In this document: piece after piece, positions 44,139 to 51,385 of the stretch
Layout of the letters: each line of letters starts with the position of its first letter
Position numbering within the stretch: position 1 is the first letter of the stretch
Assembly (NCBI GenBank): GCA_016208315.1
Contig: JACQYF010000060.1
Location: forward strand, 55,781-119,780
From: Chloroflexota bacterium
GTDB taxonomy: Bacteria > Chloroflexota > Anaerolineae > UBA4142
Length of the DNA: 64,000 nt
Reading direction: 5' to 3'
Made by a program: the position numbers and the translations under genes
Notes under the pieces: model-generated
Database searches by the model: none
The model's input: only the letters and a program-made list of their open reading frames with translations
What the model was told of the DNA's origin: nothing

Positions 44139-44817
44139 CCAGAACGCGCGCCAGGTCTTCGAGGAGTTTGGGCGCGAGCACGGGGCCGCGCTTGCTCTTG
44201 CGGAGCGTATCCTTCAAGTCTTCCACGCGCACGACGGGAACGCCCGCGTCTTGAATCGCCAATTGCGCCTTGGGGTCGGTGAAAACCACATAGCCATCCA
44301 CCGGCACCACGCCCGCGCCTTCGAGTTTGTCCGCGAGCAGTTTTTTCATTTTCTCGATGTCGCCGCGCACATCCGCAGCCGGATTGCCCAGCGGCTCTTG
44401 GCCCATCCCGCCGAACATGCGCGTCCAGCGAAAGGGCGAGAGCCAGCGGTCGCCCTGAACGGTGATCTTGCCGTCGTTCGATTTCACTTTGAAGACGATC
44501 AGGCCGGTCGGCGCGAGCAAAACGTGGTTGACGGGCAGGAGATAATTGTATAGGTGAAACTTGTTGTCAAAGCCCTTGAGCGCCCGGGCGAGCGCATTAT
44601 CGGCGCGCGGCTCTTTCACCCATTTTTGCGCGAGGATCGCGCCGACGTACGCGAGCGCAAAGCCGACTATCAGCAGCGCGTACGCGACCAGGATTGGAAA
44701 GTTGCCGGCGAACGAAGTGACGAGCGAAGCGAGCAGCACGGCCAGCCCCGCGAACGTGGCATAGCGCGCAATTTTCGATTGGCGTGCGATGAGTTTTTCG
44801 TTGGTCGTAAAGCGCAT
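44110..44817 (-). CDS. NERD-domain membrane protein
   Basis: 235 residues: two membrane helices (~22-65) followed by a nuclease-related (NERD) domain (~90-230), with HLYNYLLPVNHVLLAPTGLIVFKVK and GYVVFTDPKAQL. NERD domains resemble restriction-type nucleases but are often of unknown activity. ATG 44817 with GGGGATT upstream; a TTG at 44829 is also in frame. Confidence 0.82.
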   Translation of the reverse strand: MRFTTNEKLIARQSKIARYATFAGLAVLLASLVTSFAGNFPILVAYALLIVGFALAYVGAILAQKWVKEPRADNALARALKGFDNKFHLYNYLLPVNHVLLAPTGLIVFKVKSNDGKITVQGDRWLSPFRWTRMFGGMGQEPLGNPAADVRGDIEKMKKLLADKLEGAGVVPVDGYVVFTDPKAQLAIQDAGVPVVRVEDLKDTLRKSKRGPVLAPKLLEDLARVLDAEANAKAT

Positions 44818-44833
44818 AGGAATCCCCAATCCC

Positions 44834-46219
44834 TTATTTGTATTTTCCCAGCACCAAGCATGCGTTCTGTCCGCCCAGTCCGAAAGAGTTCGAGAGGACG
44901 ACGTTTACCTTAGCGTCTCGGGCAATGTTCGGAACATAGTCGAGATCGCAGGCCGGGTCGGGCGTTTCGTAATTGGCGGTCGGATGGATCTTTTGGTCGC
45001 GCAGCGTCATCGTACAGGCCACGGCTTCAAACGCGCCTGCCGCGCCCATCGAGTGCCCAACCATGGACTTGGTCGAACTGATGGGAATCCGGTAGGCGCG
45101 CTCGCCAAATACCTTTTTGACCGCGAGCGTTTCGCCCGCGTCATTCAGCGGCGTCGAAGTGCCGTGCGCGTTGATATAGTCAATCTGTTCGATGGAAACT
45201 CCCGCGTTCTGCATGGCCCGTTTCATCACGAGCGTCGCGCCGATGGCCTGGGGGTCGGGCGCGGCGAAATGGTACGCGTCGGAATTGGTCGCATAGCCCA
45301 GGATTTCGGCATAGATGCGCGCGCCGCGGGCGAGCGCGTTCTCCAAGCGTTCCAGGACGAACACCGCCGACCCTTCGCCCACGATAAAGCCGTCGCGGTC
45401 CTTGTCGAACGGACGGCTGGCGTGCGTGGGATCGTCGTTGCGGGTGGACATGGCGCGCATGACGCCAAACGCGGCAAAGACGATATCGGAAATGATCGCG
45501 TCGGTGCCGCCGCCCAGCATCACGTCCGCGTGCCCGTTGCGAACCAGCTCCGCGGCTTCGCCGAGCGCGTGGGTGCCCGCGGCGCAGGCAGTCACCACGG
45601 TCGAGTTATAGCCGCGGGCGCGAAACCGCGAGGCCAGGTGAAAAGAAGGCATGTTCGGCAAGATCACAGAGGCGAGGAATGGGCTGACGCGGTCGGGGCC
45701 TTTTTGCAGAAATATATGATGCCCTTCAATCGCCTCGACAAAACCGCCGAGCGCCGTGCCGAGCAGGACGCCCACGCGGTCGTCTTCCTCGAAGGTGTCC
45801 TTGTATCCCGCGTCGGCGATGGCGTCGCGTGCTGCCGCGAGCGCGTAGAGCGTCGCGCGTCCCATGCGCCGAGCGTCTTTGGCGTCCACGTATTTGGTCG
45901 CATCAAACTCTTTGAGTTCGCCGGCGATGCGCGTCTTGTAGGGGCTGGCATCAAAGCGTGTGACCGGGCCGATGCCGGATTTGCCCGCCAATAGATTGCG
46001 CCAGAATTCTTCGGGCGTGTGGCCGAGCGGGGTGATCGCGCCGATGCCGGTGATGACGACACGTGGTTTTTTCGCGCGCGCTTGCATTTGCAGTTCGGCC
46101 AACGCCGCGGGGCTAAGCCGCCGGTCAGCCGTCGTCTCAATCGGCGCGACCGGGACGGTGTTGGTAATGCTCACCGCCTCCGGCGCGATGAGCACTTGCG
46201 CGTTACTCTCTACAGTCAT
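44834..46219 (-). CDS. fabF: 3-oxoacyl-[acyl-carrier-protein] synthase II
   Basis: About 461 residues including a ~50-residue N-terminal extension of low complexity before the usual start RVVITGIGAITPLGH. The catalytic triad is in TACAAGTHA (Cys), NAHGTSTPLND (His) and GHSMGAAGAFEA (His), with the gatekeeper-region NSFGLGGQNA at the end. It elongates fatty acids by condensation of malonyl-ACP. ATG 46219 (GGAGGAGAA upstream) is preferred to the start at 46234. Downstream of plsX. Confidence 0.95.
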   Translation of the reverse strand: MTVESNAQVLIAPEAVSITNTVPVAPIETTADRRLSPAALAELQMQARAKKPRVVITGIGAITPLGHTPEEFWRNLLAGKSGIGPVTRFDASPYKTRIAGELKEFDATKYVDAKDARRMGRATLYALAAARDAIADAGYKDTFEEDDRVGVLLGTALGGFVEAIEGHHIFLQKGPDRVSPFLASVILPNMPSFHLASRFRARGYNSTVVTACAAGTHALGEAAELVRNGHADVMLGGGTDAIISDIVFAAFGVMRAMSTRNDDPTHASRPFDKDRDGFIVGEGSAVFVLERLENALARGARIYAEILGYATNSDAYHFAAPDPQAIGATLVMKRAMQNAGVSIEQIDYINAHGTSTPLNDAGETLAVKKVFGERAYRIPISSTKSMVGHSMGAAGAFEAVACTMTLRDQKIHPTANYETPDPACDLDYVPNIARDAKVNVVLSNSFGLGGQNACLVLGKYK

Positions 46220-46248
46220 TTCTCCTCCCTCCACTTCGCCGTGGATTG

Positions 46249-47229
46249 TTACAATCCCTTGCGGATTGCGTCGAGCATATTGCCCTCGACGGCCTGCTTG
46301 CCGACGCGGATCGCGTTCTTGATCGCTTTGGCGTTCGAGCGGCCGTGCCCGATAATCGTCACGCCGTCCACGCCGAGCAGAATGCCGCCGCCGAATTCCG
46401 CATAATCGAGCTTGGTCTTGAGCGCGTCGAAGGCGGGTTTGGCGAGCGCGGCCCCTGCAATGGCGACCGGTCGTTTCTTGATTTCCGCTTTGATAAAGCC
46501 GACGAGCGTTTCTGCCAGCCCCTCGCTTAACTTGATGACGATATTGCCGGCGTAGCCGTCCGAGACGACGACATCGGCCTCGCCGCGCGGGACGTCCTTG
46601 CCCTCGACGTTGCCGACGAAATTGATTTGCCGGTTCTGTTTCAAGAGCGCGTAGGCCTCGCGGACGATGAGCGGCCCCTTGCCCTCTTCCTCGCCGACCG
46701 AAAGCAGCGCGACGCGTGGGCTGGCGAGGCCCATGACGCGCTGCGCGTACGCCGCGCCCATGATCGCAAACTGGTAGAGATATTCCGGCTTGACTTCGGT
46801 ATTCACGCCGATGTCGAGCAAAAAGCAGCGGCCCTTAGCCGTCGGGTAGGCCGAGCCGAGGGCGGGGCGTTCGATGCCGCGGATGCGTCCCAAGCCAAAG
46901 AGCGCCGCGGCCATCGCCGCGCCCGAGTTGCCCATTGTGACGATGGCGTCCGCCTCTTTCTGCTTTACCATGCGCACGGCGACATTCATCGAGGCGTCTT
47001 TTTTGGCTTTGACCGCATCCACGTGCTCGGTCATGGCGATTTCGCCCGCGGCATGGACGATGGGCAGGTCCAGTCCGCGAGTGTCGTATTTGGCTAGCTC
47101 GGTCTTGATCTTGTCTTGATCGCCAACCAGTATCACGGTGATGCCAAACTCGCGCGCGGCTTGTACCGCGCCATCCACGTCCGGCACGGGCCGCGTGTCA
47201 CTCCCCATCGCGTCGAGGGCGATTTTCAT
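46249..47229 (-). CDS. plsX: Phosphate acyltransferase PlsX
   Basis: 326 residues starting MKIALDAMGSD, the family start, with AAGGAG upstream (the frame begins 6 codons earlier). Contains TMGNSGAAMAAALF, the GERPALGSAYPT-like segment and SDGYAGNIVIKLSEG. It makes acyl-phosphate from acyl-ACP for phospholipid synthesis. In an operon with fabF. Confidence 0.96.
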   Translation of the reverse strand: MKIALDAMGSDTRPVPDVDGAVQAAREFGITVILVGDQDKIKTELAKYDTRGLDLPIVHAAGEIAMTEHVDAVKAKKDASMNVAVRMVKQKEADAIVTMGNSGAAMAAALFGLGRIRGIERPALGSAYPTAKGRCFLLDIGVNTEVKPEYLYQFAIMGAAYAQRVMGLASPRVALLSVGEEEGKGPLIVREAYALLKQNRQINFVGNVEGKDVPRGEADVVVSDGYAGNIVIKLSEGLAETLVGFIKAEIKKRPVAIAGAALAKPAFDALKTKLDYAEFGGGILLGVDGVTIIGHGRSNAKAIKNAIRVGKQAVEGNMLDAIRKGL

Positions 47230-47299
47230 GCTGAACTCCTTGTTCACCTATTCTACTCGACTTGACACATTTCGCAAGTTTCATTTTTCCTCGAATTTG

Positions 47300-47308
47300 T
47301 GCTACAAT
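47300..47308 (+). promoter_or_regulatory. Extended -10 promoter of rplI
   Basis: TGC-TACAAT (47300-47308) is an extended -10 element. The TTGACA at 47262 is 35 bp away and not a suitable -35. Confidence 0.45.
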
Positions 47309-47348
47309 AAGAACAGCTAAGCGATTTCTCAATGGAGCAGATTCACCG

Positions 47349-47801
47349 ATGGAAGTATTGTTATTGCGGGATGTGCCCGGCGTGGGTAGCCCGGGCCAAG
47401 TGAAAAAGGTCGCCGATGGATACGCGCGGAACTATCTCTTGCCCAAGAAACTGGCCGTCATCGCGACGGAGAGCGCGGTGAAGCAGGCGCAAGGCATCAA
47501 AGAAGCGGCCGCGCGGCGCGATGCCAAGACGCTCGCGGAAGCGCAGTTGCTCGGCGATGTGTTGCGGCAGACGATGCTCAACTTTCGCGCCAAAGCCGGC
47601 GAGGGCGACCGCTTGTTCGGCTCGATCACGGCCGGCGACATTGCCGACGCGCTCGCCAGGGATAAACATATCAACGTAGACAAGCGCAAGATCGAGTTGT
47701 CTAGCCCAATCAAGCAAGTGGGCGCGCATCAAGTGGCGATCAAGGTGCATCCTGAAGTGACGGCGTCCATCACGGTCGTCGTGGAGAAGGAAGAATCCTA
47801 G
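47349..47801 (+). CDS. rplI: 50S ribosomal protein bL9
   Basis: 150 residues starting MEVLLLRDVPGVGSPGQVKKVADGYARNYLLPKK, the bL9 signature, followed by the long connecting helix and a C-terminal domain with GDRLFGSITAGDIADAL. The open frame starts 29 codons earlier, but ATG 47349 is the family start. Confidence 0.97.
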   Translation: MEVLLLRDVPGVGSPGQVKKVADGYARNYLLPKKLAVIATESAVKQAQGIKEAAARRDAKTLAEAQLLGDVLRQTMLNFRAKAGEGDRLFGSITAGDIADALARDKHINVDKRKIELSSPIKQVGAHQVAIKVHPEVTASITVVVEKEES

Positions 47802-47808
47802 CCGAGCA

Positions 47809-48162
47809 ATGAGCATGAACGCGAGCACGAAAGCATTGATTCAACAGATCGTGGCGCACGTGACCTGCGCGGTGTGCGGCCACCATTTTGCGACGAGCGA
47901 CATCCAGGTGGTGGGCCAGCGCGAGCATATTTGGGCGATGCGGATTCACTGCCGCGAGTGCCGGACGCAAGCCTTGTTGTTGGCCGTGGTCAACGACCGC
48001 GGCACGCAGCCGATTTACACCGACCTGGCGCCCGACGAATGGAAACGCTTCAAGGACGCCGCGCCGATCGCCGCCGACGATGTGATTGCGATCCACGAAT
48101 ACCTTCAAGTGTATGAGGGTGATTTTACGGACATTCTGGAAGACCCCTTGCCCGACGAGTAG
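47809..48162 (+). CDS. Small zinc-ribbon-like protein
   Basis: 117 residues with two Cys pairs, CAVC (~20-23) and CREC (~48-51), forming a likely zinc ribbon, and an acidic C-terminal tail (DFTDILEDPLPDE). It follows rplI by 7 nt and ends before a terminator, so probably is cotranscribed. No name recognised. Confidence 0.72.
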   Translation: MSMNASTKALIQQIVAHVTCAVCGHHFATSDIQVVGQREHIWAMRIHCRECRTQALLLAVVNDRGTQPIYTDLAPDEWKRFKDAAPIAADDVIAIHEYLQVYEGDFTDILEDPLPDE

Positions 48163-48214
48163 GACGGCCCTGCCCTGAGCGGAGCCGAAGGGTTGACAAC
48201 TTGTCCCACGCTTC

Positions 48215-48247
48215 AAACCCGACCGTGTAACCAACGGTCGGGTTTTT
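48215..48247 (+). terminator. Terminator after the rplI unit
   Basis: AAACCCGACCGT / ACGGTCGGGTTT stem, 7-nt loop, TTTTT run. It isolates the trxA promoter. Confidence 0.85.
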
Positions 48248-48300
48248 GCATCAAAGGGAATAGCGCCCGATTTGACAAAGCGGGCGCAACAGTGCCCGAT

Positions 48301-48357
48301 TTGACAAATCGTTGGAATCGCGCTATATTTGGGTCATACGATACCCCCCTAGGGTAT
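48301..48357 (+). promoter_or_regulatory. trxA promoter with a CsoR/CstR-type operator
   Basis: TTGACA (48301-48306), 17 bp, TATATT (48324-48329). The palindrome ATACCC-N5-GGGTAT (48341-48357) covers about +5 to +21. Such TACCC/GGGTA operators are typical of CsoR-family repressors, one of which is encoded in this operon (49078). A second GCCCGATTTGACAAA copy lies 30 bp upstream. Confidence 0.75.
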
Positions 48358-48376
48358 ACCGACTACAGGAGGAATC

Positions 48377-48721
48377 ATGAGCGAGAATGCTCCTTTGCAC
48401 GTGACCGATGCCGAGTTCGGGAAAATGGTTTTGGAAAGCAAGTCGCCGGTGCTGGTAGATTTTTGGGCGGCGTGGTGCGGCCCCTGCCGCATGATTGCGC
48501 CGTTCGTCGAAGAGATCGCGCGCGACTACTCGGGCCGGGCCGTCGTCGCCAAAATGGACACGGACGCCAACCCGCAGACGCCAATGAAGTATGGGATCAT
48601 GGGCATACCCACTTTGATCATCTTCAAGGACGGCAGAGAAGCGGATCGCATCGTCGGCGCGGTCCCCAAGGCGATGATTACGCGCAAACTGGACGCAGTG
48701 CTCGCCAAGGTGACCGCCTAG
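48377..48721 (+). CDS. trxA: Thioredoxin
   Basis: 114 residues with the WCGPC active site (Cys34, Cys37) and the cis-Pro loop GIPTLIIFKDG. It reduces disulfides and persulfides in the cytoplasm. It is the first gene behind the operator-containing promoter, with AGGAGG 5 nt from the ATG. The genes that follow (FmdB-type, CstR-like, Trx-fold, OsmC, rhodanese, ferredoxin) fit a sulfane-sulfur/redox unit. Confidence 0.96.
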   Translation: MSENAPLHVTDAEFGKMVLESKSPVLVDFWAAWCGPCRMIAPFVEEIARDYSGRAVVAKMDTDANPQTPMKYGIMGIPTLIIFKDGREADRIVGAVPKAMITRKLDAVLAKVTA

Positions 48722-48794
48722 TCCACGGTTGAGACCTTCCGGGTCGTGCGGCTCTGTAGAAATCTGGGAGGTCTTTGGAACGAGGTGATGGAAG

Positions 48795-48995
48795 ATGCCG
48801 ATTTACGAATATCATTGTGAAGAGTGCCGAGAGCCATTCGAATTGTTTGTGCGGTTGGTGAGCAATCCGCCTACTGCGGTTTGCCCCCAATGCGGCAGCG
48901 AGCACGTCGAAAAGGGCGTGTCGGCGGTGAGCACGCTGGGCAGCAGTTCGTCGGGCTTTTCGTCGTCGGACGCGTCGTGCGCGCCGAGCGGCTGA
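48795..48995 (+). CDS. FmdB-family zinc-ribbon protein
   Basis: 66 residues starting MPIYEYHCEECREPFEL with a second pair CPQCG, a four-Cys zinc ribbon, followed by a Ser-rich tail. FmdB proteins are small putative regulators of unknown function, often near redox or C1 genes. GAGGTG ribosome site. Confidence 0.9.
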   Translation: MPIYEYHCEECREPFELFVRLVSNPPTAVCPQCGSEHVEKGVSAVSTLGSSSSGFSSSDASCAPSG

Positions 48996-49077
48996 GGGCT
49001 GCCGCGCCGGTAGTCAGTCGCAGGACTGATTACGCGTGAGGACCGGGCGTCCTCATCCGCGAGAAGAGGGTGATAGT

Positions 49078-49344
49078 ATGGCGCAAGAACTAAAAGCCGA
49101 AATGATCAAGCGGTTGAAACGAATCGAGGGGCAGACGCGCGGCGTGCAAAAGATGGTCGAAGAGGACCGCGGCTGCGCCGACATCTTGGCCCAACTGACG
49201 GCCATTAACGAGGCGGTCCGCAGCGTCAGTCTCATGCTGGCCGAAGAATACGCCGTCGAGTGCATGCAGTCTTCGTCGAAACGCGGCAAATCGCGTGAAG
49301 CGGTGGCCGCGATGATTGACGCCATCGCGCGCGTGCCGCGCTGA
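49078..49344 (+). CDS. CsoR-family repressor, CstR-like (persulfide-sensing type)
   Basis: 88 residues, all-helical CsoR/RcnR fold (AEMIKRLKRIEGQTRGVQKM). The two conserved Cys are Cys33 (EDRGCADIL) and Cys62 (AVECM), 29 apart as in CsoR and CstR. In CsoR the Cu(I) site also needs a His 25 residues after the first Cys; here it is Tyr58. Such absence is a mark of CstR-type persulfide sensors that use the two Cys to form sulfur bridges. It likely binds the ATACCC-N5-GGGTAT site before trxA. ATG 49078 rather than the in-frame 49036. Confidence 0.88.
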   Translation: MAQELKAEMIKRLKRIEGQTRGVQKMVEEDRGCADILAQLTAINEAVRSVSLMLAEEYAVECMQSSSKRGKSREAVAAMIDAIARVPR

Positions 49345-49364
49345 TCGTTCGTTGGGAGGTTGTG

Positions 49365-50081
49365 ATGGGATTGTTGAAGGAAAGCGATCGCGAGCAGCTC
49401 AAGCAAGAATTCCAGCAGTTGCAGAATCCGGTCAAGTTGGCCCTGTTTACACAGGCCTTGGATTGCGAGTATTGTCCAATTACCCAGCAATTGTTGGAAG
49501 AAGTAGCCGAGCTTTCCGACAAGATTCAGTTGCAGGTTTTCAACTTTGCGATTGACAAAGACCAGGTTTTTGAATACAAGATCGCACGCGTGCCTGCGCT
49601 CGCCGTCTTGCGCGTCGAGACGCATTCGCACAATGGGGCCACGCAAACGGTGGACCGGGACTATGGCATCCGATTTTACGGGGTGCCGGCGGGCTATGAG
49701 TTCGCTTCCCTGCTCGGCGACATTTTCGACGTTTCGAGAGGCGAATCGGGGTTGAGCGAGCAGACCAAGGGCGCGCTCAAAGATTTGCGAGACCCGCTCC
49801 ATCTGCAGGTCTTTACCACACCGACCTGACCGCATTGTCCCACGGCGGTCAGGTTGGCCCACAAAATGTGCATGGAAAGCGAACTCGTCACGGCGGACAT
49901 GGTGGACGCTTCTGAATATCCGGAACTCTCCGACGCGTTTCAGGTTTACGGCGTTCCGCTAACGGTCGTCAACAATGTCGGACGCGTCGAGGGCGGCATG
50001 CCGGAGCAGATGTTCGTTCCGCACGTGCTCAATTCCGCGAACGCGGCGCCGCCCAAGCCCAAGATCCTTATCGCAAGATAG
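49365..50081 (+). CDS. Two-domain thioredoxin-fold oxidoreductase with in-frame TGA (candidate selenoprotein)
   Basis: A protein of the PDO (protein disulfide oxidoreductase/glutaredoxin-like) type, 238 residues if TGA 49827 is read through. Domain 1 has CEYC (Cys34-Cys37). Domain 2 opens with LQVFTTPT, then TGA, then PHCPTAVRLAHKM: the TGA takes exactly the place of the first Cys in the family motif TPTCPxCPxAV, giving U155-P-H-C158. Downstream the frame stays family-like (VYGVPLTVVN, MPEQMFVPHVL) to a TAG at 50081. The TGA lies in a 13-bp stem (49821-49833 with 49845-49857, one G-T pair). Alternatives: nonsense mutation or base error. ATG 49365 with GGGAGG. Confidence 0.82.
49821..49857 (+). 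promoter_or_regulatory. Hairpin containing the in-frame TGA (possible bacterial SECIS)
   Basis: CCGACCTGACCGC pairs with GCGGTCAGGTTGG (one G-T wobble) around an 11-nt loop ATTGTCCCACG. Bacterial SECIS elements are stem-loops at and just after the UGA. The loop lacks the usual early G residues, so the match is partial. Confidence 0.5.
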
Positions 50082-50126
50082 TGAAATGAATCGGACGCGG
50101 GGTTGGAAGTGATTGTCGGCGCGTGC

Positions 50127-50193
50127 ATCACGGTAGAGGAGCAGGCGTTCTCTCACGCCGTCCGCGCTAGCGAGCGCTCACTCCTCGACTAGA
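50127..50193. other. Structured intergenic segment before the OsmC gene
   Basis: An outer stem GTAGAGGAG…CTCCTCGAC encloses two small hairpins (GGCG/CGCC and GCGC/GCGC), a three-way-junction shape. It has no tRNA consensus TTCGA loop. May be a leader structure or repeat; no function assigned. Confidence 0.4.
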
Positions 50194-50228
50194 TTATTCT
50201 CTTAACGTTTGTAATTTGGAGTAGAGAG

Positions 50229-50660
50229 ATGGGAAAAGAAATCAAGACGGCAGCCGTGCGTTGGGTTGAAGGATTGGAGTTTGAGGCCATTACCGGATCA
50301 GAGCATCGCTTGACTCTGGATGCGAATGTGAAAGCTGGCGGCCAGAATCACGGCCCAAGCCCGATGGAACTCTTGCTCGTCGGGTTGGCCGGATGCACCG
50401 GGATGGACATTGTGGATGTCTTGAAGAAGAAACGTCAAGAAGTAACTGGGTTGGAGGTGCGCGTCGAAGGCACGCGCGCCGAGACCTACCCAATGGTTTA
50501 TACGGATATTCAAGTGACCTACGTCGTGCGCGGCAAAAACGTTTCGCAAAAGGCGGTCGAGGACGCGATTCAGCTTTCCGAGACCAAGTATTGCAGCGCC
50601 AGCGCGATGCTTGGCAAGGCCGCCAGGATCACGTCGCGTTACGAGGTTCTGCCGGAGTAG
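50229..50660 (+). CDS. OsmC-family peroxiredoxin-like protein
   Basis: 143 residues with the two OsmC Cys residues: Cys56 in LAGCTGMDIVD and Cys122 in TKYCSASAML. OsmC/YhfA proteins reduce organic hydroperoxides or handle persulfides. GPSPMELLLVGLAGC is the family entry loop. Same strand and orientation as trxA, CstR and rhodanese genes. Confidence 0.92.
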   Translation: MGKEIKTAAVRWVEGLEFEAITGSEHRLTLDANVKAGGQNHGPSPMELLLVGLAGCTGMDIVDVLKKKRQEVTGLEVRVEGTRAETYPMVYTDIQVTYVVRGKNVSQKAVEDAIQLSETKYCSASAMLGKAARITSRYEVLPE

Positions 50661-50664
50661 TACG

Positions 50665-51027
50665 ATGCACGCTCCGTGGTGGTGGCCCTTTGGCCGCGTG
50701 GATGAAATCGAGCCGCGCGAGCTGCAGCTAAAGATCGGGGCCGGGGCCGATCTCCAGTTGCTCGACGTGCGCGAGCATTTCGAGCATGAGGCCGGACACA
50801 TTGCGGGCGCGCGGAATGTGCCGATTCACGATCTGCCGCGCCGCTTGGATGCGCTGAGGTTGGATCCGCGGCGTCCGGTGGTCGCGATCTGTCTTTCCGG
50901 GCATCGCAGCATTCCCGCGTATCGCCTGCTCAAGCGCAAGGGCTTTCGTGAGGTCCGCAGTCTCGCGGGTGGAATGATGGCGTGGCGGCGCGCCAAGTTG
51001 CCGACGACGAGAGATCGGACCGCATGA
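50665..51027 (+). CDS. Rhodanese-like sulfurtransferase
   Basis: 120 residues, a single rhodanese domain: LLDVREHFEHEAGHIAGARNVP, then active-site loop CLSGHRS with Cys76, and GFREVRSLAGGMMAWRR. The Cys carries persulfide sulfur. ATG 50665 begins with an unusual MHAPWWWPFGR stretch. It starts 4 nt after the OsmC stop codon, and overlaps the ferredoxin start (ATGA). Confidence 0.92.
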   Translation: MHAPWWWPFGRVDEIEPRELQLKIGAGADLQLLDVREHFEHEAGHIAGARNVPIHDLPRRLDALRLDPRRPVVAICLSGHRSIPAYRLLKRKGFREVRSLAGGMMAWRRAKLPTTRDRTA

Positions 51028-51227
51028 TCAGCGCCAACTATCGCGTGCCAAACATTGATCCGGAGAAATGCCACAGTTGCCGCAAGTGCGTGGCGCGGCA
51101 GGCGTGCCGCCTCAAGGCCCTCGTCCAGTTCGAAGCCCACGAGTTGCCTTACGTTGATCAAGCCATGTGCCGCGGCTGTCTCGTGTGCGTCGAACAGTGC
51201 CCATTCCGGGCGATTACGGTCGAGTAG
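51024..51227 (+). CDS. Small 2[4Fe-4S] ferredoxin-like protein
   Basis: 67 residues with two cluster motifs: CHSCRKCVARQAC and CRGCLVCVEQCP. It may accept or donate electrons for the redox proteins encoded just upstream. ATG overlaps the rhodanese TGA by four bases. Last gene of the sulfur/redox unit. Confidence 0.88.
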   Translation: MISANYRVPNIDPEKCHSCRKCVARQACRLKALVQFEAHELPYVDQAMCRGCLVCVEQCPFRAITVE

Positions 51228-51231
51228 GGAC

Positions 51232-51259
51232 TTGCCTTTTCGAATCCGTATGCTATACT
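51232..51259 (+). promoter_or_regulatory. Predicted promoter of the MFS exporter
   Basis: TTGCCT (51232-51237), 16 bp, TATACT (51254-51259), with TGC before the -10. Transcription would start near 51266, just before the leader ORF. Confidence 0.55.
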
Positions 51260-51269
51260 TTGTCCCGCA

Positions 51270-51353
51270 ATGAAAATTCGATGCGCGGGACCGTCAACGT
51301 TTCTCAGAGCACCTTGCGCCGACGTGTTTGAAATCGGCGGCAGGTGCTTTTGA
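51270..51353 (+). CDS. Putative 27-residue leader peptide before the MFS exporter
   Basis: An ATG three or four bases after the likely transcription start opens a 27-codon ORF (MKIRCAGPSTFLRAPC…) ending TGA at 51351-51353. Its second half spans the terminator-like hairpin at 51308-51348. No ribosome site; it would be nearly leaderless. The arrangement suggests ribosome-mediated attenuation; expression is unproven. Confidence 0.4.
   Translation: MKIRCAGPSTFLRAPCADVFEIGGRCF
51308..51351 (+). promoter_or_regulatory. Terminator-like hairpin (attenuator) in the MFS leader
   Basis: AGCACCTTGCGCCGA pairs with TCGGCGGCAGGTGCT (13 of 15 pairs) with an 11-nt loop, followed by TTTTG. Another stem, GTCCCGC/GCGGGAC, lies just upstream (51262-51290). 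A premature terminator in a 120-nt leader is likely. Confidence 0.65.
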
Positions 51354-51385
51354 TTTGAGGTGCATGTGATGAGGAAGAAAAATTC

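Noticed and set aside
44789..45994. 401-codon plus-strand ORF opposite fabF
   Set aside because: Antisense shadow of a clearly conserved gene.
47262..47308. TTGACA at 47262 as -35 of the rplI promoter
   Set aside because: It is 35 bp from the TACAAT box, too far for a sigma-70 promoter.
50127..50193. tRNA-Sec gene next to the candidate selenoprotein
   Set aside because: No TTCGA T-loop, no anticodon loop with TCA at the proper distance and no acceptor stem of suitable length.
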